A stretch of DNA of 8,655 bases from CAZEJK01 sp964512045 (GTDB lineage Bacteria; Acidobacteriota; Thermoanaerobaculia; Thermoanaerobaculales; Sulfomarinibacteraceae). The notes beneath the pieces were generated by a model that saw only the letters and a list, made by a program, of their open reading frames with translations, was not told where the DNA came from and ran no database searches. The translations under genes and the position numbers were made by a program. The stretch covers positions 1 to 8,655 of the forward strand of contig CAZEJK010000217.1 of assembly GCA_964512045.1 (NCBI GenBank), written 5' to 3'. Of this stretch, positions 1-8,655 are shown in pieces (the stretch's first letter is position 1; each line of letters starts with the position of its first letter).

Positions 1-172
1 GCGCTGGCTGCAAGGGCAGATGGGTGGGTGGAGGAGCCACTGCCCAATCACGAATCGATGACCGCTACGCGGGCGCGGGACCGGCACCTTCGGAGCATCA
101 CTTTGGTTGCGGCCGGCGGCCGCGTTGGGACCCGTTGCGGCGTGATCCGGCGTCGGATCCCCGCGGTTGCTG
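1..172. other. Left edge, no gene recognised
   Basis: No convincing coding region was found on either strand between the window edge and the stop codon of the minus-strand dehydrogenase. One plus frame is open from base 1 to a TAG near 196, but its translation is Arg- and Ala-rich, matches nothing I recognise and runs into the antisense of the dehydrogenase. It could be the tail of an upstream gene, but I cannot support that. The stretch contains two perfect short inverted repeats. One is at 109-123 (GCGGCC, 3-nt loop). The other is at 144-159 and is listed separately as a possible transcript end. Confidence 0.5.
144..159 (-). terminator. Possible terminator hairpin after the FAD dehydrogenase
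   Basis: A perfect 6-bp inverted repeat (GATCCG, loop GCGT, CGGATC) begins 13 nt beyond the TGA of the minus-strand dehydrogenase gene. Its position suits a 3' transcript end. No run of T follows it on the minus strand, so it is not a canonical intrinsic terminator and could be a chance GC-rich palindrome. Confidence 0.25.
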
Positions 173-1786
<1,614 letters not shown>

Positions 1787-1792
1787 GGGCTG

Positions 1793-1800
1793 ACCTCCCT
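1793..1800 (-). promoter_or_regulatory. Ribosome binding site of the FAD dehydrogenase
   Basis: On the minus strand this reads AGGGAGGT, a near-perfect Shine-Dalgarno sequence 6 nt from ATG 1786. It fixes the start of the dehydrogenase well inside the longer open frame that reaches 2074. Confidence 0.8.
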
Positions 1801-1900
1801 GAAGATCGGATGGATATGAGTGTACCCAGACCGGCCCCGTGTGGCCAGGGGAAACGAGCGGAGTGCATGCAGATCGGCTCTGGTGGCCGGCGACGGTGGG

Positions 1901-1918
1901 GCTCGACGAGTGTCGAGC
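1901..1918. repeat. Inverted repeat in the divergent spacer
   Basis: GCTCGAC and GTCGAGC are perfect 7-bp arms around the 4-nt loop GAGT. It sits just upstream of the -10-like TATGAT at 1928-1933, so it could be an operator overlapping a promoter for the DUF1295 gene or a shared operator for both divergent genes. No T tract follows on either strand, which argues against a terminator. Function is unproven. Confidence 0.35.
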
Positions 1919-2098
1919 GAGACGCGTTATGATCAGATCAGCCAACAGAGCGGGCCCAATGAAGGGCTGGCACGTTCGGGCATTGTGACCCGGTATGATG
2001 TCGGGCGCTGAGAATGCGTCGATGGTGCGCGCGGTTGCCTTGCGTGAGCTGAGCATGCATGTGCCGTCGGGCATGTCGCAGGCGGCGTCGAGTCACAC

Positions 2099-2104
2099 GG
2101 GAGG
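2099..2104 (+). promoter_or_regulatory. Ribosome binding site of the DUF1295 gene
   Basis: GGGAGG lies 5 nt before ATG 2110. It selects this start over the upstream in-frame codons from 2059, whose translation is an Arg-rich stretch unlike the family. Confidence 0.75.
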
Positions 2105-2109
2105 TTCAT

Positions 2110-2913
2110 ATGGAACCAGAGACCGTTGATCAGCTGGTGCGCATCATCGTCGCGGTGCTGATCTACCAGAGCGCGTTCTTCGTGATCGCGTCCCTGCGCC
2201 GAGACAACTCGCTGGCGGACGTTGCGTGGGGCGGTGGCTTCATCTTGGTGGCGCTGGTCTCCGCTCCGCTCGGTGCAGGGTGGGTCGCGCGAACGGTCCT
2301 GGTCACCACGCTCATCACGTTGTGGGGCGGCCGCCTCGCAGCTCACATCGCGGTTCGCGGCCTCGGCAAGGACGAGGACTTCCGGTATGCCGAGTGGCGC
2401 GAGAAGTGGGGCCGCTGGGTGCTGCCGCGCGCCTATGTGCAGGTGTTCCTCTTGCAGGGCGCGGTCCTGCTCGTGATCGCGTCGACGGTGATCCTCATCA
2501 ACCTCCGGTCAGGGACGGGGCTGACGTGGTTGGACGGCGTTGGTGGTGCTGTTTGGCTCGCGGGCTTCGTCGTCGAGTCTGTGGCCGACTGGCAGCTGCA
2601 CCGGTTCACCTCGGACCCGGCGAACCGCGGGAAGGTCATGGATCGCGGCCTCTGGTACTACTCGCGCCATCCGAACTACTTCGGTGAGATCGTGATGTGG
2701 TGGGGCGTGTGGCTGATCGCCCTGTCGGTGCCGTACGGTTGGGCGACGGTCCTGTCGCCGCTGCTGATCACCTGGCTGCTGACCAGCGTTTCGGGGGTTC
2801 CGATGCTCGAAGCCAAGCTTCGGCGATCAATTCCCGGTTATGAGGCGTACGCGAAGCGCACCAGCGCCCTGATACCCTGGCCTCCTCGCCCGAGGACGAC
2901 GGAGCAGGCGTGA
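2110..2913 (+). CDS. DUF1295 domain membrane protein (steroid 5-alpha-reductase-like / ICMT fold)
   Basis: This encodes a 267-residue integral inner-membrane protein. Hydrophobic segments lie near residues 8-27, 38-56, 60-80, 112-132, 145-160 and 190-230, consistent with about six to seven helices. The C-terminal half shows the family hallmarks: RHPNYFGE (residues 186-193), SGVPMLE (228-234) and the tail GYEAYAKRTSALIPWPP. These belong to the DUF1295 group, which shares a fold with steroid 5-alpha reductases and isoprenylcysteine carboxyl methyltransferases and is thought to bind a nucleotide cofactor through the RHP region. The substrate is unknown; lipid or steroid-like molecules are plausible. 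The stop codon overlaps the next start as TGATG, so it was probably co-transcribed and translationally coupled with the now broken DAK2-DegV gene. The adjacent, divergent FAD dehydrogenase of a steroid-related family is suggestive but not evidence of a pathway. Confidence 0.88.
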   Translation: MEPETVDQLVRIIVAVLIYQSAFFVIASLRRDNSLADVAWGGGFILVALVSAPLGAGWVARTVLVTTLITLWGGRLAAHIAVRGLGKDEDFRYAEWREKWGRWVLPRAYVQVFLLQGAVLLVIASTVILINLRSGTGLTWLDGVGGAVWLAGFVVESVADWQLHRFTSDPANRGKVMDRGLWYYSRHPNYFGEIVMWWGVWLIALSVPYGWATVLSPLLITWLLTSVSGVPMLEAKLRRSIPGYEAYAKRTSALIPWPPRPRTTEQA

Positions 2914-3204
2914 TGACCGGGATCGGGTATCTCGACGGTCCGAGGCACCTTCCTCGGCCGGGCGTATAGCCAGAGCGGCGTGCTGCGGCAGATCGAGAGA
3001 CGGGTGGAGAAGCTCGTTGACGGTCGCGAGATCTGGGAGCTGGCCGTTGTCCACGCGCACGCCGAGGATGCCGCGAGAGCCTGGGCCTCGCGCCTCGCCG
3101 AGCGGCTTGGTCGCGAGCCCGCGTACGTCATGGACATCTCGCCGGTGATCGGGCTGAACTCCGGAGTGGGCTCGCTGGCCGTCGGGGTGCGGGTGGACGG
3201 CTGA
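2913..3204 (+). pseudogene. Remnant of a DAK2-DegV fusion gene with an internal deletion
   Basis: ATG 2913 overlaps the DUF1295 stop (TGATG) and begins MTGIGYLDGPR, which resembles the N-terminus of DAK2-DegV fusion proteins (fatty-acid kinase/binding-protein type) as I remember them. That frame ends at TAG 2967 after 18 codons. A frame shifted by +1 is open from 2917 to TGA 3204. From about 2941 it reads RGTFLGRAYSQSG, and near the end EPAYVMDISPVIG then a Gly-rich stretch. This closely resembles the last ~85 residues of a DegV domain, including the conserved 'SPVIGxxxGxGxL' end. The kinase domain and most of the DegV domain, several hundred residues, are missing. A GTG at 2980 could start a 74-residue peptide, but it would lack a fold. 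This is either a real internal deletion with frameshift or a mis-joined assembly. The DegV call for the tail is fairly sure; the DAK2 call for the short head is less so. Confidence 0.65.
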
Positions 3205-3218
3205 GGCGGGTCAGCCGT
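3197..3218 (+). terminator. Stem-loop over the DegV remnant stop codon, possible terminator
   Basis: ACGGCTGA and TCAGCCGT form a perfect 8-bp stem around the 6-nt loop GGCGGG. The stem spans the TGA of the DegV remnant. Its position between two transcription units suits a terminator, but the following bases (TGATCTGG) are not T-rich, so it may act only as a 3'-end stabilising hairpin or a weak terminator. Confidence 0.4.
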
Positions 3219-3264
3219 TGATCTGGCGGGGCGTTCTGAGCTGAGACGAGCGATGCTGGAACGC

Positions 3265-3280
3265 GGGTCCTGCGATTGCC
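3265..3280 (+). promoter_or_regulatory. Weak sigma-54-like promoter upstream of the histidine kinase
   Basis: GGGTCC-N5-TTGCC has the required GG-N10-GC spacing (GG 3266-3267, GC 3278-3279) and a complete TTGC -12 element. The -24 element matches TGGCAC only at the invariant GG and the last C. If real, transcription would start near 3291, about 90 nt before ATG 3381. It could allow autoregulation by the NtrC-like protein. A chance match is quite possible. No good sigma-70 promoter was seen in 3205-3380; TAGACT at 3319-3324 is a -10-like hexamer without a -35. Confidence 0.2.
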
Positions 3281-3380
3281 CGACCCGGGCCGGCCCGCAG
3301 CCCGGTTCGGGAAGCTGATAGACTGTCTCGAGTATGTGCGATGGCACGTCATCAGTAGCCTGGACTGTCGATTCGGTGCA

Positions 3381-6145
3381 ATGTCCGAGATGCAGGGCGT
3401 TGTGACAGACGGACTGCCAGGCTCCGAGGATCCTGGCCGCTCAGTCGACGGGACGTCCCCTGCCGGCGTGTGGAGGGACGGTGTGGCACGCCTGCGACGG
3501 CAGCGCGATCTCGCCGTCGCTCTTGCCGAGACGACGCGGGTCGAGGAGGCGGCCGAGCTTGCCCTGGACGCCGTCGAAGAGTGTCCAGAGGTGGACGCGG
3601 TCGGTGTGTACGTCGTGGATACGGCGTCGGAGGACCTCGTGCTGGTGGCCAGCAAGGGCGGCGGGGAGGATTTTGTACGCACCGTCGCCCGGTTCAGTGC
3701 GGAGTCTCGGCAAGCCCGATTGCTCCGTGTCGGGCAACCGATCTATGCGCGCCACGAGGATGTCATGGAGATCGATGCGGTGCGGCGGGCCGAAGGCTTC
3801 AAGGCCATTGGCATGATCCCGGTCCAGGCCCGCGAGACCACGGTCGGCGCTTTGAACGTTGCGTCGAGAACCGACAACGACCTCTCCGTGGAGACTCGAG
3901 AGTGGCTCGAGATGCTGGCGGGACTGATCTCGGGCGCCGTGGCGCGGGTGCGCGCGGAGCAGGCTGCCCAGGTGCAGCGACGCAACCTCGAGGCGCTGTT
4001 CGGTGGTATTGATGACCTCGCCCTGGTGGTTGGAGACGACGGGGTCGTTCTCGAGGTGAACCAGGTCGTGGAACGTCGCTGCGGACAGCGCCGCGAGCGT
4101 CTGATCGGCGCCCCCGCCACAACCCTCGTTGATCCCCATGTTTCCAACAACGGTCTGGTTGAGCTGCTGTCTGGAACCGCGCGGTACCGTCGCGGCACGG
4201 GTGGGCTCGTCGGCGCCAATGGATCGCGACTCACCGTCGAGGCCCACGCCACAGATGGCGAGTGGGGTGGACGGCCCGCCCGGTATGTGATCTGCCGGGA
4301 TATCACCGAGACGGTGCGCGCGCAGAGCGAGCTGCGTCAAAGTGAGGAGCGTTTCCGGACCGTGGCCGATTACACCCATGACTGGGAGTACTGGCTGTCG
4401 GCGGACCGCGAGCTGTTTTACACATCGCCGTCGTGCGAGCGCATCACCGGGTACACCACGGAGGAGTTCGTGGCCAACCCGGACCTGCTCGTCGAGATTA
4501 CGGACCCTGTCGACCGGGCGCGGATCGAGCAGCATCTCCGAGATGAGGTCGGTTCGGCGCCTCCGTGTCGTCTCATGCACAGGATCATCCGCCGTGACGG
4601 GGCTGTCCGCTGGGTGGAGCACGTGTGCCAGGAGGTGCGCAGCGCAGATGGTGCGCTGCTCGGACGGCGAGCCAGCATCCGCGATGTGACCGAGCAGCGG
4701 CGAACGGAGCAGGCGCTTCGAGAGTCCGAGCGGCTGTACCGGGAGACACTGGCGGCGATCTCGGATGCGGTCTTGGTGGTCGATCTGTCGGGCCGGTTCC
4801 TGGTCGTGAGCGGCAACGTCAGGGGCGTCTTCGGACTCACCGTTCAGGAGGTGTTCGCGGCCGAGACCATCTGGGCGGTGCTGGGAGACGACGCCTGTGA
4901 CCTTGCGGAGGCGTCCTCCGGGACCCAACCTTCGGCGCGGACCGTTCACTCGGCTTCAGGGAAGATTCTGGAGGTTCGCTCCACCGCGACTCCGATCCAC
5001 GGAGGCAGTGTGCTCGTGACGTGCCGCGAGGTGACGGCAGAGCATCAAGCTCGGCGGTCACACGCTGCTTTGCAGGAGGCGATCCGACGAGCGGCCAGTG
5101 AGTGGCAGGCGACGTTTGACACGGTCGCTGCCATGATCATCCTCCTGGATGACAGCGGTCACGTGGTCCGGCTCAACCAGGCGGCACGGAGATTCTTCGA
5201 TCGTCGGTTCGATCAGCTGGTGGGCTGTCCGGTGAGCAGCCTCCCCTCGAGCGTACTGATGTCGGCGGTCGAGGAGCTGTATGAAGCGGTGTGCTCCGGT
5301 GGAGAGCAGCTGGAGAGAATCGTCGCGAGCGACAATGGCGACGCATGGTGGCAGGTGGTCGGCTCTGCGACGTCCGTGGATGATGCGGTGCGGGTTGTGA
5401 TCATCGCTCGCGAGATCACCGCCGTGGTGGAGCTGGAGCGCTCTCTGGAGAAGAGTGAACGGATGTCGGCGATGGGCGAGCTGGTCGGTGCGGTGGCCCA
5501 CGAGGTGCGCAACCCCCTGTTCGCGCTTTCAGCGACGGTGGATGCGTTTGTCGAGCAGTTCCGCGGAGATACGGCGATGGCGCCGTTCCTCGCCGCCCTC
5601 CAACGCCAGGTGGAACGGCTCTCCGATTTGATGGGTCAGCTCCTCGAGTTCGGCCGCCGCCCGGAAAGCTCGCTCGTGCTGGGAGATCTGCGGAAGGTCG
5701 TTCGCGAGGCGGTGCTCATGCAACGTCCCGCCACGGAGGAGAGGTCGATCGAGATCGTGGTCAGCGGCGCGGAGGAGGTTCCTCGGGTCATGCTGAACCA
5801 GGATCGCATGCTGATGCTGGTCCGCAACCTGCTCGACAACGCCTGTCAGTTCTCACCGCAGGGGAGCCGAGTAGGGGTGGCGATTCGCAGCGAAGCACCT
5901 CGGCCAGGCGAGGAGCAGCTCGTGCTGACCGTGCGAGACCATGGTCCAGGTTTCGGAGACCTCGATACGGTGCAGGTCTTCGATCCGTTCTTCTCCCGTC
6001 GCCCCGGGGGCACCGGTCTGGGCCTGTCGATCGTGGAGAGGGTCGCCGAGGAGCACGGCGGTGTGGTGACGGCGTCCAACCACCCCGCAGGAGGGGCGGT
6101 CGTCGAGGTTCGGATTCCGAGAGATCACCACCGAGGAGAGCGTTG

Positions 6146-6146
<1 letters not shown>
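3381..6146 (+). CDS. Multi-sensor cytoplasmic histidine kinase (GAF-PAS4-HisKA-HATPase), NtrB-like
   Basis: A 921-residue sensor kinase. From ATG 3381 the order is: GAF-like domain (~35-192), PAS1 (~198-315), PAS2 with PAC (~320-443; FRTVADYTHDWEYWL, then RDVTEQRR), PAS3 (~447-555), PAS4 (~573-685), HisKA and HATPase_c. The H-box is VAHEVRNPL with phospho-acceptor His707, an H-E-x-R-N-P form typical of NtrB-type kinases. The N-box NLLDNACQF is at 816-823 (Asn820), G1 is DHGPGFGD (853-860) and G2 GGTGLGLSIV (876-885). All catalytic boxes look intact. No membrane segment or signal peptide is visible, so it should sense an intracellular signal or be recruited to a complex. The start is uncertain: ATG 3381 has no good ribosome site and GTG 3483 does; the frame itself is open from TTG 3276. 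The stop overlaps the regulator start as TGATG, so the two are translationally coupled and almost certainly cognate. The ligand is unknown. Confidence 0.92.
3472..3476 (+). promoter_or_regulatory. Internal Shine-Dalgarno supporting a later kinase start (GTG 3483)
   Basis: GGAGG lies 6 nt before the in-frame GTG at 3483. It is a better ribosome site than anything preceding ATG 3381 or ATG 3390. A start there would remove 34 low-complexity residues and place the N-terminus directly before the GAF domain. Confidence 0.4.
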
Positions 6147-7505
<1,359 letters not shown>

Positions 7506-7591
7506 ATCCTGCTGTCTGAGATCGGGACGCGCGGCGTTCCTCGTGTGTGGGAAGCCGATGTTTCCAGGTGACTTCTCGGACTGAAGAACGC

Positions 7592-7607
7592 TGGCCCACA
7601 TCTTGCT
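7592..7607 (+). promoter_or_regulatory. Sigma-54 (-24/-12) promoter for the receiver-cheW-parA operon
   Basis: TGGCCC-N5-TTGCT matches the consensus TGGCAC-N5-TTGCW at all but one position, with GG (7593-7594) and GC (7605-7606) exactly ten bases apart. It lies in the 150-bp space between the gene for a sigma-54 activator and the next gene, on the same strand. Transcription is predicted to start near 7618. That makes ATG 7620 nearly leaderless and favours ATG 7656 as the receiver start. The NtrC-like protein encoded immediately upstream is the obvious candidate activator. Short TTCC/GGAA half-sites at 7537-7565 are a weak candidate for its binding site. Confidence 0.75.
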
Positions 7608-7655
7608 GTGCCCCGGGGCATGGCAACTGCGCTCTCCTCTGCTTCGTCTCGAACG

Positions 7656-8087
7656 ATGCTGGTGGTCGACGACGAGGCCACCATTCTGTTTGCCATGGAT
7701 CAGTTCTTCTCGATCCTTGGCTACACGGTGCACTGCGCCAGCGACACCGGTGCTGCAGCCTTGTGCTTGGAGCGCGAGGTGTACGACGTGGTTGTCTTGG
7801 ACCTGCGCCTGTCGCCGGCGGAGGAGTATCAGGGCCTCGATCTCGCGAAGCAGATCCGCAGCCGCGGCCTGCCAACCAAGATCATCATGCTGACTGCCTA
7901 CGGCTCCGGAGAGGCCCGCGCGCGAGCGCAAGCTCTGGGCATCGACTGCTTCGTCGACAAGCCGAGGCGGCTCGGTGAGATCGCCGAGCTGATCGATTCA
8001 CTGTTCACTTCCGAGCCAGGAGGAGCGAGCAGATCCGAGCACCAGGACAACAGTTCGGGAGGGGAAGATGGCGACGACAGCCTCTGA
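7656..8087 (+). CDS. Single-domain response regulator (CheY-like receiver)
   Basis: A stand-alone phospho-receiver of 143 residues from ATG 7656. Visible residues are the acidic pair Asp5-Asp6 (MLVVDDEA), phospho-acceptor Asp49 (VVLDLRL), Thr80 (IIMLTAYG) and Lys102 (FVDKP), so it should be phosphorylatable. The loop after Asp49 (RLSPAEEYQG) is slightly longer than usual. There is no output domain; the last ~25 residues are an acidic, Ser/Gly-rich tail that is probably disordered. The frame has earlier starts at GTG 7608 and ATG 7620. I prefer 7656 because a sigma-54 promoter predicts transcription from about 7618, and because the protein then begins on the first receiver strand. No start has a clear Shine-Dalgarno sequence. 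The gene overlaps the CheW gene by 20 bp, so the two are co-translated. Likely role: an output or phosphate-sink receiver for a chemosensory kinase, probably a CheA-like one encoded beyond the window. Confidence 0.85.
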   Translation: MLVVDDEATILFAMDQFFSILGYTVHCASDTGAAALCLEREVYDVVVLDLRLSPAEEYQGLDLAKQIRSRGLPTKIIMLTAYGSGEARARAQALGIDCFVDKPRRLGEIAELIDSLFTSEPGGASRSEHQDNSSGGEDGDDSL

Positions 8088-8604
8088 TCGCCGACCTACG
8101 CAGGGCGGCGAGCAACAGCGGGACTTTCAGGTTGTGGGATGCACGATCGCCGGCGAGGAGTATGCGATCGACATCCACGACATCGTTGGTGTGGAACGCC
8201 TGGATAACGTGCTGCACCTTCCAAAGATGCCGGACTTCGTGGAAGGTGTGATGCGAATCCGTGACGAGGTGGTCCCCCTGGTGAAGCTGCGGACGCGTTT
8301 TGGCTTCACCGAGACCGACAACGACGACTCGACGCGAGTGATGGTGATCGAGGTGGGCTCACAGATCGTGGGGTTCATCGTCGACTCGGTGACCGCGGTC
8401 CACCGGTTGGACCGGGCGACTTTGGAGAAGGCGCCGGAGATGGCGCTGACCGTGGAGAGCCGGTTCGTGAACGGCGTGATCCGTTCTGGAGAGCGGATGC
8501 TGATCCTGCTCAACCCGTTCGCCATACTCGGTGAAGACGAAGCCCACCAGCTGGGCCGTGCCGAGGTCGTGGCGCGGCACTACGTCAGCGCCGAGGCGGA
8601 GTAG
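8068..8604 (+). CDS. cheW: CheW-like chemosensory coupling protein
   Basis: A 178-residue protein made almost entirely of one CheW domain (about residues 20-160). CheW domains link methyl-accepting receptors to the CheA kinase in cytoplasmic arrays. Visible hallmarks are FQVVGCTIAGEEYAIDI at the first strands, the VLHLPKMPDFVEGVMRIR segment equivalent to 'PxFVxGVxNLRG', VVPLVKLRTRFGF, VGFIVDSVTAVHRL and the late ILLNPFAIL strand. The usual N-L-R-G is replaced by R-I-R-D, which could alter receptor or CheA contact. A strong ribosome site (GGGAGGGG, 8057-8064) precedes ATG 8068, inside the end of the receiver gene. About 18 residues precede the domain and about 20 follow; the tail is charged. 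ParA starts 3 nt after its stop. It could instead be a ParP-like CheW adaptor, but no extra domain for that is visible. The CheW fold is clear; the specific array is unknown. Confidence 0.9.
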   Translation: MATTASDRRPTQGGEQQRDFQVVGCTIAGEEYAIDIHDIVGVERLDNVLHLPKMPDFVEGVMRIRDEVVPLVKLRTRFGFTETDNDDSTRVMVIEVGSQIVGFIVDSVTAVHRLDRATLEKAPEMALTVESRFVNGVIRSGERMLILLNPFAILGEDEAHQLGRAEVVARHYVSAEAE

Positions 8605-8607
8605 ACG

Positions 8608-8655
8608 ATGCCCGCCGGTCGTGTGCTCGCGGTGACCAACCAGAAGGGCGGGGTC
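8608..8655 (+). CDS. ParA/MinD-family ATPase, N-terminus only (runs off the window)
   Basis: Sixteen codons from ATG 8608 are present. They read MPAGRVLAVTNQKGGV, the first strand and the beginning of the deviant Walker A motif (KGGVGKT) of ParA/Soj-type ATPases. GGAG at 8598-8601, within the last CheW codons, gives a ribosome site 6 nt upstream. It is separated from CheW by 3 nt and so belongs to the same operon. The family partitions chromosomes or plasmids, and some members place chemoreceptor arrays or poles. No ParB or parS is visible, and the CheW neighbour favours a chemosensory-positioning role (inference). Too little is present to separate ParA from ParC-like or MinD-like members. 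Confidence 0.85.
   Translation, partial: MPAGRVLAVTNQKGGV

Larger units (their letters stand above)
1787..2109. promoter_or_regulatory. Divergent intergenic region between dehydrogenase and DUF1295 gene
   Basis: This spacer of about 320 bp separates two divergently transcribed genes and should hold both promoters. Possible plus-strand -10 elements are TATGAT at 1928-1933 and TATGAT at 1994-1999; neither has a convincing -35 box at the right distance. On the minus strand TACACT (1824-1819) could be a -10 for the dehydrogenase, again without a clear -35. A perfect 7-bp inverted repeat lies at 1901-1918. Frames that read through are extensions or shadows with no recognisable protein. No RNA gene was seen. 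Confidence 0.45.

Noticed and set aside
1968..1983. Perfect TGGCACG, resembling a sigma-54 -24 element before the DUF1295 gene
   Set aside because: The bases ten positions after GG are CA, not GC, and there is no TTGC at -12. The nearest GC is at N9, which is a disfavoured spacing.
1787..2074. N-terminal extension of the dehydrogenase up to 2074
   Set aside because: A near-perfect Shine-Dalgarno precedes ATG 1786 and the Rossmann motif begins right after it. The extension looks like untranslated intergenic sequence.
2980..3204. GTG-started 74-codon gene as an independent small protein
   Set aside because: Its sequence is only the tail of a DegV domain, and the same frame is open further upstream with more DegV-like residues, so a gene remnant is the simpler reading.
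3441..4949. Very long (about 500-codon) open frame on the minus strand, antisense to the histidine kinase
   Set aside because: It lies wholly opposite clear GAF/PAS coding sequence. Its translation is rich in Arg, His and Gly without any recognisable domain. Such frames are common opposite GC-rich genes.

Overview
The window is GC-rich bacterial chromosome with dense genes, strong Shine-Dalgarno sequences and several overlapping stop/start junctions. A run of ten Ns shows it comes from a scaffolded draft or metagenome assembly. An NtrB/NtrC-type pair with an intact GAFTGA motif and a good -24/-12 promoter point to a lineage that uses sigma-54. Together with the CheW/ParA genes this suggests a proteobacterium in the broad sense, perhaps a delta-proteobacterial or myxobacterial relative. 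That placement is inference; no rRNA or marker gene is present.

Left part (1-3204): positions 1-172 hold no gene I can support. A minus-strand FAD-dependent dehydrogenase of the FAD_binding_2/KstD-like type occupies 173-1786. A divergent spacer of about 320 bp separates it from a plus-strand DUF1295 membrane protein (2110-2913). The DUF1295 stop overlaps, as TGATG, the start of what looks like a DAK2-DegV fusion gene. Only about the first ten codons and the last ~88 codons of that gene remain, and they lie in different frames, so it is called an internally deleted pseudogene or an assembly collapse.

Central part (3381-7505): a large soluble sensor histidine kinase (GAF, four PAS-like domains, HisKA, HATPase) is translationally coupled to a sigma-54-dependent response regulator (receiver, AAA+, Fis-type HTH). 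The Ns fall in the linker between receiver and AAA+. The reading frame shows that the true gap is a multiple of three, possibly zero.

Right part (7506-8655): a single-domain receiver, a CheW-like coupling protein and the first 16 codons of a ParA/MinD-type ATPase are tightly packed in one direction and continue past the window. Just before the receiver is a close match to a sigma-54 promoter (TGGCCC-N5-TTGCT).

Working model (inference): a cytoplasmic multi-PAS kinase phosphorylates the NtrC-like activator, which switches on the adjacent receiver-CheW-ParA operon. That operon would encode part of a chemosensory system whose array or pole placement is handled by a ParA ATPase. A sigma-54-gated, ParA-associated chemosensory module under its own NtrBC-like pair is the most interesting thing here.
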